A stretch of DNA of 64,000 bases, from contig SUYO01000004.1 of assembly GCA_015060385.1 (NCBI GenBank), positions 62,001-126,000 on the forward strand, written 5' to 3'. The notes under the pieces were generated by a model. It was not told the DNA's origin and ran no database searches. It saw only the letters and a list, made by a program, of their open reading frames with translations. The position numbers and the translations under genes are program-made. This document shows positions 34,662 to 44,101 of the stretch, piece after piece (within the stretch, counting starts at the first letter, position 1; every line of letters starts with the position of its first letter). This DNA comes from Bacteroidales bacterium (GTDB lineage Bacteria; Bacteroidota; Bacteroidia; Bacteroidales; UBA932).

Positions 34662-36386
34662 ATGAATAGATTCAGACCGTTTGTACTTGCGTTCACAGTG
34701 TTGGCAGCAGCCTTGCTGGCCTATGGATTATGGACGCTTCCCAAGCCACAACCTGCTGATGCACAAGGTTTCTCAGCAGAAAGGGTGGTCAGGGACCTCG
34801 AAGTTATTTCAAAGGAGCACCATTCTGTCGCTCATCCTCAGGAGCGTGCGCGCGTAAGGGAATACCTCGTGCAGAGACTTGAGGACCTTGGTGCGGATAC
34901 AGTCAGCCTTTTCAGATATGACTCATTGACCAGCCCTAAGGACAGGCCTTTCGTGTATACTTTCGATGCAGTCGACGTATTGGCGGAGTTCCCACCTCAG
35001 AACCCATCGGAGGATGACACCTACCTGATGTTCGTCGCACACTATGATTCCAGATATGCCCAGATCATGCCTAAGGACACCGTATGGTCATATGGAGCGG
35101 CAGACGACGGATACGGAGTGGGAGTGACTCTGGAGACGTTGGCGCAGCTTCTCAAGGAGCGCGGACAGTGGAACCAGGGAGTCAAGGTCCTCTTTACGGA
35201 TGCAGAGGAAGTTGGAATGATGGGTATGAAGGCAATCTGGGAGAATGATCGTCAGGTATTCGACAATGTCGGTCTCATCATCAACATCGAAGCACGCGGT
35301 CCGTTCGGTCCGGCGCTTCTCTTTGAGGCATGTCCGGGCAATGAGAAGGTGATGAAGCTGTATGCGGATGCAGCCAAGTATAAGTATACATACTCGCTGA
35401 CTACAGTAGTATATGGATTCATGCCTAACTTCACCGACTTCACTATAGTCAAGGACTATATCCCGGGTCTGAACTTCTCGACAATCGCAGATGTCAACCA
35501 CTACCATACCGACCTTGACAATTTCAGCAATGTGAATCCGAAATCCATACAGCATTACGGAGAGCAGATTCTGCCGGTTGCAAAGGCATATGTGACAGGA
35601 GAGGAATATGGCGACAGGGATTATCTCAGGTCGGAAAAGGATGCCACCAACTTCAGTGTTCCGGCTCTCGGTCTCTTCAACTTCTCAAAGCTAGGATATA
35701 TGGTACTGAATGCAGTAGCCTGCCTTCTTTTCCTTCTTCTGTTCGGTCTTGAAGGAGTCAGAGGACGTATAAAGGCATCAAAGGTCTTCAAGGTGTCGGT
35801 AGCTGTTCTTTTCATCGGCATAGGCGTTCTGGCGTTCGGTGAGCTTGTCGCTTATCTCTGCTCTCTGGCGGCAGGAGCCGGGTTCAAGCCGTTCGGCATA
35901 GTTCAGGGAGTCGGCTTCGACAATGCTGCCATGATAATCACGACTGTGGTCATGGCAGTTGTCGCCGTGCTGGTTTATGTGATGCTCAGGAAAAGAGCTA
36001 TCCGTCAGGTATCAGGCTCGATGAGGGCAAGTGCAGCAGTCAACGCGGCTTCAAGGAATGCATACAACACCATGTACGGCACTCTCGCACTCATGTTCGT
36101 GCTTACCGTTGCCCTTCTTCTGGCAATCGGGGAAAACCTTATGTTCCTCATACCGCTTGCATGCGTAACGGTTGCGATGATCCTTTACCATCTGACATCA
36201 CTCAAGCTTTGGCTGGTTCTTGCAACAGGACTGATCCTGCTTCATGCATTCTCGTTCCTCTACGCCCTTGCGATGGCTCTGACCATAGGCGCATATGGTG
36301 CAGTAGCGATGCTCGCGTTCTTCGACCTGATGGTCATCATCCCGCTCGCAGACATCTATCTGCTCTCAACATCCAAGAAGAAGTAG
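34662..36386 (+). CDS. M28 zinc peptidase with C-terminal membrane domain
   Basis: A 574-residue protein. An N-terminal signal/anchor helix (about 7-24) leads to a periplasmic M28 domain (about 38-310) with an intact two-zinc site: H127 (FVAHYDS), D148/D149 (GAADDG), E182/E183 (DAEEVG), E210 (NIEARG, Glu in place of the more common Asp) and H282 (HYHTDLDN). From about residue 335 to the end are six or more membrane helices, as in the M28 membrane-embedded group that includes eukaryotic ER/vacuolar aminopeptidases. It is probably an aminopeptidase acting on exported peptides. Confidence 0.9.
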   Translation: MNRFRPFVLAFTVLAAALLAYGLWTLPKPQPADAQGFSAERVVRDLEVISKEHHSVAHPQERARVREYLVQRLEDLGADTVSLFRYDSLTSPKDRPFVYTFDAVDVLAEFPPQNPSEDDTYLMFVAHYDSRYAQIMPKDTVWSYGAADDGYGVGVTLETLAQLLKERGQWNQGVKVLFTDAEEVGMMGMKAIWENDRQVFDNVGLIINIEARGPFGPALLFEACPGNEKVMKLYADAAKYKYTYSLTTVVYGFMPNFTDFTIVKDYIPGLNFSTIADVNHYHTDLDNFSNVNPKSIQHYGEQILPVAKAYVTGEEYGDRDYLRSEKDATNFSVPALGLFNFSKLGYMVLNAVACLLFLLLFGLEGVRGRIKASKVFKVSVAVLFIGIGVLAFGELVAYLCSLAAGAGFKPFGIVQGVGFDNAAMIITTVVMAVVAVLVYVMLRKRAIRQVSGSMRASAAVNAASRNAYNTMYGTLALMFVLTVALLLAIGENLMFLIPLACVTVAMILYHLTSLKLWLVLATGLILLHAFSFLYALAMALTIGAYGAVAMLAFFDLMVIIPLADIYLLSTSKKK

Positions 36387-36401
36387 CAGACATATCAATA
36401 T

Positions 36402-36449
36402 AGCACTGTGGCTGAACCGCATTTTTAAATGCAGTTCAGCCACAGTGCT
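36402..36449. terminator. Bidirectional terminator between the M28 peptidase and ettA genes
   Basis: A stem of about 22 pairs with one mismatch (begins AGCACTGTGGCTGAAC) between convergent genes. It shares CACTGTGGC with the hairpin at 30153. Confidence 0.85.
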
Positions 36450-36494
36450 TTGGTCATGGATCAGATTCCCGATAGGGCCGGGAATGACCGAGGA

Positions 36495-38174
36495 TTACTC
36501 CGCCATGAGTTTCTTGTACTTGAAGCGCTTAGGTTCCTCGTTTCCGAGACGGCGTTTCTTGTTCTCCTCGTACTCCGAATAGGTACCCTCAAAGAAGTAC
36601 ACCTGGGAATCGCCCTCGAAGGCAAGGATATGTGTAGCGATACGATCCAGGAACCAACGGTCGTGGGAGATGACGACAGCACAGCCCGCGAAGTTCTCAA
36701 GACCCTCCTCAAGCGCACGGATAGTGTTTACGTCAACGTCGTTGGTCGGCTCGTCAAGAAGAAGGACGTTACCCTCGTCCTTGAGGGTCAGGGCAAGGTG
36801 GAGACGGTTTCTCTCACCACCTGAAAGGATGCCGCAGAGCTTCTCCTGATCTGCTCCCGAGAAGTTGAAACGGGAAACATATGCCCTGGCGTTCACTTCC
36901 CTCTTTCCGAGCTTCACGAACTCGGAATTCTCAGCGATCGTCTCATATACAGTCTTGTCAGGGTCGATGCTCCTGTGCTGCTGGTCGACATATGCAAGCT
37001 TCACTGTCTCACCTACCGTAATCTCGCCTGTATCAGGAGTATCGAGGCCCATGATCAGACGGAAGAGTGTTGTCTTACCGGCACCGTTAGGACCGATCAC
37101 TCCTACTATACCTGCAGGAGGCAGGATGAAGTTGAGGTTCTCATAAAGAAGCTTGTCTCCATATGCCTTCGAAACATTCTTGAACTCGATGACCTTGTTT
37201 CCGAGTCGAGGACCGTTAGGGATGAATATCTCAAGGGCTGCCTCCTTCTCACGTCCGTCGTCTGCAGCAAGCTTCTCATATGCACCCAGACGGGCCTTTG
37301 ACTTGGCATGCCGTGCCTTCGGAGCCATGCGTACCCACTCCAGCTCTCTTTCGAGGGCCTTTCTGCGCTTGCTCTCCTGCTTCTCTTCCTGAGCGAGTCT
37401 TGTACTCTTCTGGTCAAGCCATGAAGAATAGTTGCCCTTCCAAGGAATACCCTCTCCCCTGTCGAGCTCGAGGATCCATCCGGCTACATTGTCAAGGAAG
37501 TAACGGTCGTGGGTCACGGCAATCACTGTTCCCTTATACTGCTGGAGATGGGCTTCGAGCCACTGGATACTCTCAGTATCGAGGTGGTTGGTAGGCTCGT
37601 CAAGGAGGAGCACATCAGGCTGACGGAGGAGAAGACGGCAAAGAGCCACACGACGGCGCTCACCACCGCTGAGTGTCGAAACCTTCGCATCTGAAGGAGG
37701 ACACTGGAGGGCATCCATCGCTCTTTCGAGCTTTGAATCTATCTCCCATCCGCCGCAGTTCTCGATCTTTTCGGTAAGTTCTCCCTGACGCTCGATAAGA
37801 GCCGCCATCTCGTCATCCGACATCGGTTCACAGAACTTCATGTTCACTTCCTCATACTCCTTGAGGATGTCCATGACTTCCTGTACACCTTCCTGAACTA
37901 CCTCAATCACGGTCTTTTCAGGATCCATCTGAGGTTCCTGCTCAAGATAACCTACAGAATAGCCGGGAGCCCATACGACCTCGCCCTGGTATCCGGTCTC
38001 GATACCTGCTATGATCTTCATGAGAGTGGACTTACCGGCACCGTTGAGTCCGACGATACCTATCTTGGCTCCATAGAAGAAGGAAAGATAGATATCCTTA
38101 AGGATAACCCTGTTGTTGTGAGGCAGGATCTTGCCCACCCCGTTCATTGAAAAAATGATCTTTTCGTCAGCCAT
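36495..38174 (-). CDS. ettA: ABC-F ATPase EttA, energy-dependent translational throttle
   Basis: A 559-residue soluble protein with two ABC domains and no membrane part. Domain 1: Walker A GLNGAGKST, signature LSGGERRRVALCRLLL, Walker B LLLDEPTNHLD. Domain 2: GPNGAGKTT, LSGGERNRLHLAL, LLLDEPTNDVD. The linker between (about 240-310) is rich in Arg/Lys (RKALERELEWVRMAPKARHA) as in the P-site-tRNA interaction motif. An arm insert in domain 1 (about 100-135) fits EttA rather than Uup or antibiotic-resistance ABC-F types. EttA binds the ribosomal E site and gates the first elongation cycles according to ATP level. Confidence 0.94.
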   Translation of the reverse strand: MADEKIIFSMNGVGKILPHNNRVILKDIYLSFFYGAKIGIVGLNGAGKSTLMKIIAGIETGYQGEVVWAPGYSVGYLEQEPQMDPEKTVIEVVQEGVQEVMDILKEYEEVNMKFCEPMSDDEMAALIERQGELTEKIENCGGWEIDSKLERAMDALQCPPSDAKVSTLSGGERRRVALCRLLLRQPDVLLLDEPTNHLDTESIQWLEAHLQQYKGTVIAVTHDRYFLDNVAGWILELDRGEGIPWKGNYSSWLDQKSTRLAQEEKQESKRRKALERELEWVRMAPKARHAKSKARLGAYEKLAADDGREKEAALEIFIPNGPRLGNKVIEFKNVSKAYGDKLLYENLNFILPPAGIVGVIGPNGAGKTTLFRLIMGLDTPDTGEITVGETVKLAYVDQQHRSIDPDKTVYETIAENSEFVKLGKREVNARAYVSRFNFSGADQEKLCGILSGGERNRLHLALTLKDEGNVLLLDEPTNDVDVNTIRALEEGLENFAGCAVVISHDRWFLDRIATHILAFEGDSQVYFFEGTYSEYEENKKRRLGNEEPKRFKYKKLMAE

Positions 38175-38209
38175 ATATATAAGTTTTGATTTCTGTGTTA
38201 TAACGGCTG

Positions 38210-38217
38210 CAAAGATA
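38210..38217 (-). promoter_or_regulatory. -7 element of ettA
   Basis: TATCTTTG on the minus strand, 35 bp upstream of the ettA start and directly after the preceding stop codon. Confidence 0.55.
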
Positions 38218-38219
38218 AG

Positions 38220-39323
38220 TTATTTTTTCGGCTTTAGAATCTTTGCACGTTCTTTACGGCACCATTCGCTCGGAGTCTCGTTCATGAAGAGTCTGAAGGC
38301 CATCGTATAGGAGACCAGATTGTTGAACCCGCTCTTTGTCGCAAGTTCTGTCACCTTGAGTTCCAGATTGTTCCTGAAGAGGTCCATGGAATGTATGACA
38401 CGGTAATAATTCACGAACTGACGGAAATTACGCCCTGTATAATGGCAGATTGCCTTTGATATGTATACCTTGTTGGAATACACCACCTTGACGACATCAT
38501 TTATCGTAAGGTTCCCGTCAAGGTAAGGCTTCGAAACTTCGAAATAAAATACCACGCGCTCATACAGATCCTTATACTGATCATCTCCGCGTTGTTCTCC
38601 TCCTGCTCCGGAATCCGTCCTGGATATCTTCATCGACTCTACTATCAGCCTTTCATGGTCATGCATGATCACAAATGCAGAATCATACAGTACCTTGAGA
38701 CCTATCGCGATCATTTCTAACATTACCATCAGCGCCAACACAAATGAAACTCCATGCCAATCAGGAATTACAGAATGTATGGAAAGCAGCAGACATAGTA
38801 TCACAAGAGGGAATGTGACATAGACTACATCTACACATAAGGTTACAAAAGACCATACATTCCCCGACTTGATGACAGACTTGACATCCCTTATACGGTG
38901 CCAGATCTGAAAGATGAAGAAGATACCGAATGCAAATGCCATCACAGCTGCAAAGGCCAGATAAACATGGTCAGGAAAGAAGGTCAACAGGCGTGTTGCA
39001 CACAAGATGTAATAGAGCGAGATAGCGGACATTATTCCGATCACCGTCCGGGAATATGCCGGTATCCGCCCCTCCGGTACGATGGACAATGCGGGGACGT
39101 ACATCGACATCACCGCAGTCAGCATATCAAAAGTAAATCTGAAGGGCATTTCCGGTCTGCAGAACAGCCCGCAGAAAAACAGAACCGCCACCACACACAA
39201 GATGCGTGGCATTACTTTCGCCTTCACATCATGTTCTCCTTCAGTCCTGAAGTTCTTTACTGACAGGAAAACAGCCATGGAAAGAACCATGATCATCACC
39301 ACAATTGAAAGAATAGTAAACAT
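38220..39323 (-). CDS. Membrane-bound AraC-family transcription regulator
   Basis: A 367-residue protein with about six or seven membrane helices in the first 230 residues (MFTILSIVVMIMVLSMAVFL onward) and a C-terminal AraC-type helix-turn-helix pair (about 265-360, LTINDVVKVVYSNKVYISKA and KSGFNNLVSYTMAFRLFMNE). The start at 39323 is chosen because the upstream extension passes into the promoter and a terminator hairpin. DNA binding while membrane-anchored implies it senses an envelope or membrane signal. The target is unknown. Confidence 0.88.
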   Translation of the reverse strand: MFTILSIVVMIMVLSMAVFLSVKNFRTEGEHDVKAKVMPRILCVVAVLFFCGLFCRPEMPFRFTFDMLTAVMSMYVPALSIVPEGRIPAYSRTVIGIMSAISLYYILCATRLLTFFPDHVYLAFAAVMAFAFGIFFIFQIWHRIRDVKSVIKSGNVWSFVTLCVDVVYVTFPLVILCLLLSIHSVIPDWHGVSFVLALMVMLEMIAIGLKVLYDSAFVIMHDHERLIVESMKISRTDSGAGGEQRGDDQYKDLYERVVFYFEVSKPYLDGNLTINDVVKVVYSNKVYISKAICHYTGRNFRQFVNYYRVIHSMDLFRNNLELKVTELATKSGFNNLVSYTMAFRLFMNETPSEWCRKERAKILKPKK

Positions 39324-39342
39324 AGTTGATAACTTGTTTGAA

Positions 39343-39350
39343 CAAAAATA
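39343..39350 (-). promoter_or_regulatory. -7 element of the membrane AraC gene
   Basis: TATTTTTG on the minus strand, 19 bp before the start. It lies in the U-rich tail of the upstream terminator, so terminator and promoter overlap. Confidence 0.5.
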
Positions 39351-39353
39351 AAT

Positions 39354-39391
39354 AATGTCTCCCATCCTTTGAATTCAGGATGGGAGACATT
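39354..39391 (-). terminator. Terminator of the SPOR...yitT operon
   Basis: A 15-bp perfect stem (AATGTCTCCCATCCT and its complement, 8-nt loop), then TATTTATTTTTG on the minus strand. It is placed 38 bp after the second yitT. Confidence 0.85.
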
Positions 39392-39429
39392 CGTCACATT
39401 TTTCTTTTTTTTATTGTTTTTTCTTTTTC

Positions 39430-40398
39430 TTAGTTTCCGGCTGTCATTTTTGAAACATCATGTTTCTTTGCTTTAACCTTTATAGTATCAAAGCCCTGTC
39501 CGTAAACACCCATGACAGTAGAAACTGAAAGGAAGGCATCAGGATCGATGCTCTTCACATATCTCAGAAGAAGATTAAGGTCGGTCTTTCTGGTAACCAC
39601 CATAAGCACATTCTTGTCCTCCTTGGAATACCATCCCTTGGCAGGAAGAACGGTCACTCCCCTCTTCATGTCAAAAGCGATCGCATCAGCCATTTCCGTA
39701 ACCTTCTTTGTAAATATGAATGCCTGGACCGACTGCTTGGAGCCTGAGAGATAAAGGTCGATGGCATAACCGCTGACTGTCACCTGAATGAGACCATATA
39801 CAACTACGGCAAGCTTTTCTGTAAACGGCAGAAGTTCTCCTGCCTCTGTATAAGACGGGAAGAGCAAAGAGGAAAGTATGATACCTACGTCTATTATAAG
39901 GATGACCCTTCCCGGAGATGCCGAATAGAACCGGCACCATACCAGGGCCACTATGTCAGTGCCACCTGTGCTGCCTCCCTGAGAAATGGACAGACCGATA
40001 CCGAATCCCGCGATGATACCTCCAAGGAAGGTACATATGAGCTTTCCGTTTGACAGAGCGAACTCATGGATGAAGTCAGAAGGGATGATCTTCGGCATTA
40101 TGCTGAGCATCAGGGAAGTCATCAGTATGGCATAGATGGTCTTTCCACCGAAACCGGTACCGAGTATCTTTGTTCCTATTATCAGCAGGAGCACATTGAG
40201 AATGAAATACGTCACTCCCATCGGCAGCCCTGTCGCATAGAACAGGATTGATGCAAAACCTGATACTCCACCTCCTATGAGATTATTTGGCAGGAGGAAG
40301 ATAGTCCATCCCAAAGCATATGAAATGACACCGATAGTCACGAGACCATATTCTTTCAATATGGTCGCGAAAGATCTGTTCAATACAGCACTACCCAT
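39430..40398 (-). CDS. YitT family membrane protein (second copy)
   Basis: A 322-residue protein with five or six N-terminal helices (about 20-200, IGVISYALGWTIFLLPNNLI, GGSTGGTDIVALVW) and a soluble C-terminal DUF2179 domain (about 225-310, KVTEMADAIAFDMKRGVTVLPAKGWYSKEDKNVL). The function of YitT proteins is not established. It overlaps the upstream yitT paralogue by 8 bp. Confidence 0.9.
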   Translation of the reverse strand: MGSAVLNRSFATILKEYGLVTIGVISYALGWTIFLLPNNLIGGGVSGFASILFYATGLPMGVTYFILNVLLLIIGTKILGTGFGGKTIYAILMTSLMLSIMPKIIPSDFIHEFALSNGKLICTFLGGIIAGFGIGLSISQGGSTGGTDIVALVWCRFYSASPGRVILIIDVGIILSSLLFPSYTEAGELLPFTEKLAVVVYGLIQVTVSGYAIDLYLSGSKQSVQAFIFTKKVTEMADAIAFDMKRGVTVLPAKGWYSKEDKNVLMVVTRKTDLNLLLRYVKSIDPDAFLSVSTVMGVYGQGFDTIKVKAKKHDVSKMTAGN

Positions 40399-41299
40399 TG
40401 TTTACCTCCTCTTTCTTATCCTTGATCTTAAGTCCCGACTTGACCTCCTCGAAGCCTTCTCCGTAGACGCTCATAGCTGTAGAGACAGATATGAACGCTC
40501 TCTTGTCTATTTCCTTTATCTCGTTCACGACTTCGTTCATCTGCTGCTTTCTGGCAATTATCAGAAGCACCTTGCTTTCCTTCTGGGAGTACCAGCCCAC
40601 AGACTGAAGAGCAGTCACACCTCTGTCCAGTTCGTTGATGATATGATCCGCAATCTCCTGATACTTTGCCGAAAATACAAGTATCTGGACAGAAGACTTG
40701 TTACCAAGCAGAACGTAGTCAACGCCAAAAGAGAAGCCCAGCATCATCACAAAGGCATATATCATATCCACCAGTCCTTTTTCAGGTACAAAGAGCAGAC
40801 ATGAGATTATGAATACATCCGTATAGAGATATACCTTGCCAGGCGATACAGGCCAATACTTGTTGATCAGCATTGCGATTATATCCGTACCTCCCGTACT
40901 TCCGCCTCGAAGCAGCACAAGGCCGATTCCGACAGACTCCAGAGTTGCACCCACCAGAGCCACAAGCAGCTTCTCGTTCATCATCACTTCAAGCTGAGGG
41001 AAGTTGGGCAGGACCTCGAAAAGCAGCGATGTCAGCAGGATGACATATATCGTCTTGAAGCCGAAGCTCTTGCCTAATGCAAGAAAGCCAAGAATAAGCA
41101 GAAGGATATTGATGACAGGATAAGTGATTCCTATCGGAATGCCCAGACCATATTGAATGATCGTACACAGACCGGTCAGTCCTCCACTGGCCAGTCCGTT
41201 AGGTATGACAAAAGAGGTCCACGCCATACAGAATATGACAGAACCTACGGTCATCAGGAAATAATCCCAGAGGACATTAAGCACTTTACTTGTCTTCAT
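40391..41299 (-). CDS. YitT family membrane protein (first copy)
   Basis: A 302-residue paralogue of the next gene, with the same layout: membrane domain (about 10-190, including FVIPNGLASGGLTGL and GGSTGGTDIIAMLI) and C-terminal DUF2179 domain (IADHIINELDRGVTALQSVGWYS). It starts 15 bp after leuS, so it is very likely transcribed with it. The tandem pair may work as a heteromer, which is inference. Confidence 0.9.
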   Translation of the reverse strand: MKTSKVLNVLWDYFLMTVGSVIFCMAWTSFVIPNGLASGGLTGLCTIIQYGLGIPIGITYPVINILLLILGFLALGKSFGFKTIYVILLTSLLFEVLPNFPQLEVMMNEKLLVALVGATLESVGIGLVLLRGGSTGGTDIIAMLINKYWPVSPGKVYLYTDVFIISCLLFVPEKGLVDMIYAFVMMLGFSFGVDYVLLGNKSSVQILVFSAKYQEIADHIINELDRGVTALQSVGWYSQKESKVLLIIARKQQMNEVVNEIKEIDKRAFISVSTAMSVYGEGFEEVKSGLKIKDKKEEVNNG

Positions 41300-41314
41300 G
41301 GTATTGATGAAGGA

Positions 41315-44080
41315 TTACTTTACTACAATATTCACGATCTTTCCGGGAACGACGATTACCTTGACGATATTGCCGTCAGCTACATATTTAGCGGTCTGTT
41401 CAAGGGACCTGACATGTGCGTCGACATCCTCCTTGCCCATATCGACAGGTAGTTCGACGGTAAATCTTGTCTTTCCGTTGAATGAGACTGCGTATGTGCA
41501 GTTGTTCTCAACAGTATATGCCTCGACATATTCAGGGAATGCCGCATAGCTGATGCTCTCTGTATGTCCGAGGGCCTCCCACAATTCCTCTGCGATATGA
41601 GGTGCAAAAGGAGAAAGAAGCACGGTAAGCGGTTCCAGGATCTCCCTCTTGCTGCACTTGAGGTCAGTAAGCTCGTTGACGGCGATCATGAACGCACTGA
41701 CTGCAGTGTTGAACGAGAACGCCTCGATGTCCGTACGTACCTTGCCGATAAGCTTGTGCAGGGCCTTGAGCTCTTCCGCAGACGCCTTCTCATCCGTAAC
41801 GATGAAGCCGTCCCTGTCATAGAACATCCTCCATACCTTCCTGAGGAAACGGTTCACTCCGTCGATTCCCTTTGTATCCCAAGGCTTGGACTGCTCGAGA
41901 GGTCCGAGGAACATTTCGTAAAGTCTCAGAGTATCAGCGCCGTATGTATCACAGATCATATCCGGATTGACGACGTTGAACATGGACTTTGACATCTTCT
42001 CGATCGCCCATCCGCAGATGTACTCGCCATCCTCGAGGATGAATTCGGCATTCGCGAAATCAGGCATCCATGCCTTGAATGCCTCCATGTCAAGACGGTC
42101 GTTCCTTACTATGTTCACATCCACATGGATCTCTGTCGTCTCGTACTGATCCTTGAGACCGTATGACACGAATGTATTCGTATTGATGATACGGTACACG
42201 AAGTTAGAACGTCCCTGGATCATTCCCTGGTTGATCAGCTTCTTGAAAGGCTCCTTCTCGCATACATATCCGAGGTCATAGAGGAACTTGTTCCAGAAAC
42301 GGGAGTAGATAAGGTGACCTGTTGCATGCTCGGTACCGCCGATGTAGAGGTCAACATCTCTCCAGTACTCATCCGCCTCGCGGCTCACAAGCGCCTGGTC
42401 GTTGTGCGGATCCATGTAACGGAGATAATAAGCGCTGCTGCCGGCAAAGCCAGGCATGGTGCTCAATTCTATCGGATAACCTTCATATGTCCAGTCAGCC
42501 GCACGTCCCAGAGGCGGTTCACCTGTCTCGGTAGGCAGGAACTTGTCTACCTCAGGAAGTTCCAGAGGGAGATTCTCAAGAGTCATCGGAGTTGCCACAC
42601 CGTCCTTGAAATACATAGGGAAAGGTTCTCCCCAATATCTCTGACGGGAGAAGATGGCGTCACGGAGACGGTAGTTGATCTTGCGGCGTCCGATACCCTG
42701 CTTCTCGACATAGTCGATTGCGGCAGGTATGGCCTCCTTTACGGTCATTCCGTTGAGGAAACCGGAATTGCACATGATTCCTTCCTTCGCGTCAAAGCTT
42801 GACTCGCTTACGTCACACCCCTCGATAAGAGGGATTACAGGAAGATTGAAATGTCTTGCAAAGGCATAGTCCCTGCTGTCATGGGCAGGTACAGCCATGA
42901 TGGCCCCTGTACCGTAGCCTGCGAGCACATATTCTGAAATCCAGACAGGAACCTTGTCACCGGTAAGAGGATTGGTTGCATATGAACCGGAGAAGACGCC
43001 GGTAACCTTGCGGGTCTCCGTCATACGTTCGCGCTCTGTCTTCTTCTTCGCCATTGCGAGATATTCTTCAACGGCCTCCTTCTGAGAATCCACTGTAAGC
43101 TTCTCCACCCACTCGCTCTCAGGAGCAAGGACCATGAAGGTCACTCCGAAGACAGTGTCAGCACGTGTCGTGAAGATAGTCATGTCATATTCTTCGTTTC
43201 CATTGGAAACCTTGAAGACCATCTCAGCACCCTGGCTCTTTCCGATCCAGTTGCGCTGCATGTCCTTGAGGGAATCCGTCCAGTCAAGATCCTCCAGATC
43301 CTCAAGAAGCCTTCCTGCATATGCAGATACCCTGAGCTGCCACTGGGTCATCTTCTTCTGCTCCACAGGATGACCGCCACGTACTGAATAACCTTCCTTG
43401 ACCTCGTCATTGGCAAGCACTGTTCCAAGGGCAGGGCACCAGTTGACGGCTGTCTCACCCTGATATGCTATACGGTACTGCATGAGCACCTCTGATTTCT
43501 TCTTCTCGTCAAAGGCATTCCACTGCTCTGCTGTGAAAGGCTCCACATCTCCGCATGCAGCGTCCACGGCAGTGCTTCCGCCTTCTGCAAAGGCAGCTTC
43601 GAGTTCAGCAATCGGGCGTGCCTTCTGCTGTGCATTGTCATACCAGCTGCCGAACATCTCAAGGAAAGCCCACTGGGTCCACTTGTAGTAACCCGGATCG
43701 CAGGTACGGACTTCTCGCGACCAGTCATATGAAAAACCGATCCTGTCCATCTGTTCGCGATATCTTGCAATATTCTTTTCTGTCGTCACTGCAGGATGCT
43801 GTCCGGTCTGGATGGCATACTGCTCTGCAGGGAGACCGAAAGCATCGTATCCCATAGGATGGAGAACATTGAAGCCACAAAGTCTCTTGTATCTGCTGTA
43901 GATGTCACTCGCGATATATCCGAGCGGATGTCCCACATGGAGACCGGCTCCCGAAGGATATGGGAACATGTCGAGAACATAATACTTAGGTCTGCTGCTG
44001 TCAACGTCAGCCTTGAATGTCTGATTGGCAGCCCAGTATGACTGCCACTTCCTCTCGATTTCCTTAAAATTGTAATCCAT
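41315..44080 (-). CDS. leuS: Leucyl-tRNA synthetase
   Basis: A 921-residue class I synthetase. HIGH motif [12 protein letters not shown] near residue 45, CP1 editing domain (about 225-420, [18 protein letters not shown] and the [19 protein letters not shown] block), KMSKS loop [13 protein letters not shown], and the C-terminal anticodon domain. The tail [12 protein letters not shown] is usual. It charges tRNA-Leu. It follows the M28-TonB gene after 21 bp in a probable operon. Confidence 0.97.
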   Translation of the reverse strand: MDYNFKEIERKWQSYWAANQTFKADVDSSRPKYYVLDMFPYPSGAGLHVGHPLGYIASDIYSRYKRLCGFNVLHPMGYDAFGLPAEQYAIQTGQHPAVTTEKNIARYREQMDRIGFSYDWSREVRTCDPGYYKWTQWAFLEMFGSWYDNAQQKARPIAELEAAFAEGGSTAVDAACGDVEPFTAEQWNAFDEKKKSEVLMQYRIAYQGETAVNWCPALGTVLANDEVKEGYSVRGGHPVEQKKMTQWQLRVSAYAGRLLEDLEDLDWTDSLKDMQRNWIGKSQGAEMVFKVSNGNEEYDMTIFTTRADTVFGVTFMVLAPESEWVEKLTVDSQKEAVEEYLAMAKKKTERERMTETRKVTGVFSGSYATNPLTGDKVPVWISEYVLAGYGTGAIMAVPAHDSRDYAFARHFNLPVIPLIEGCDVSESSFDAKEGIMCNSGFLNGMTVKEAIPAAIDYVEKQGIGRRKINYRLRDAIFSRQRYWGEPFPMYFKDGVATPMTLENLPLELPEVDKFLPTETGEPPLGRAADWTYEGYPIELSTMPGFAGSSAYYLRYMDPHNDQALVSREADEYWRDVDLYIGGTEHATGHLIYSRFWNKFLYDLGYVCEKEPFKKLINQGMIQGRSNFVYRIINTNTFVSYGLKDQYETTEIHVDVNIVRNDRLDMEAFKAWMPDFANAEFILEDGEYICGWAIEKMSKSMFNVVNPDMICDTYGADTLRLYEMFLGPLEQSKPWDTKGIDGVNRFLRKVWRMFYDRDGFIVTDEKASAEELKALHKLIGKVRTDIEAFSFNTAVSAFMIAVNELTDLKCSKREILEPLTVLLSPFAPHIAEELWEALGHTESISYAAFPEYVEAYTVENNCTYAVSFNGKTRFTVELPVDMGKEDVDAHVRSLEQTAKYVADGNIVKVIVVPGKIVNIVVK

Positions 44081-44101
44081 AGGTATATTGTTTCTTTTGT
44101 T

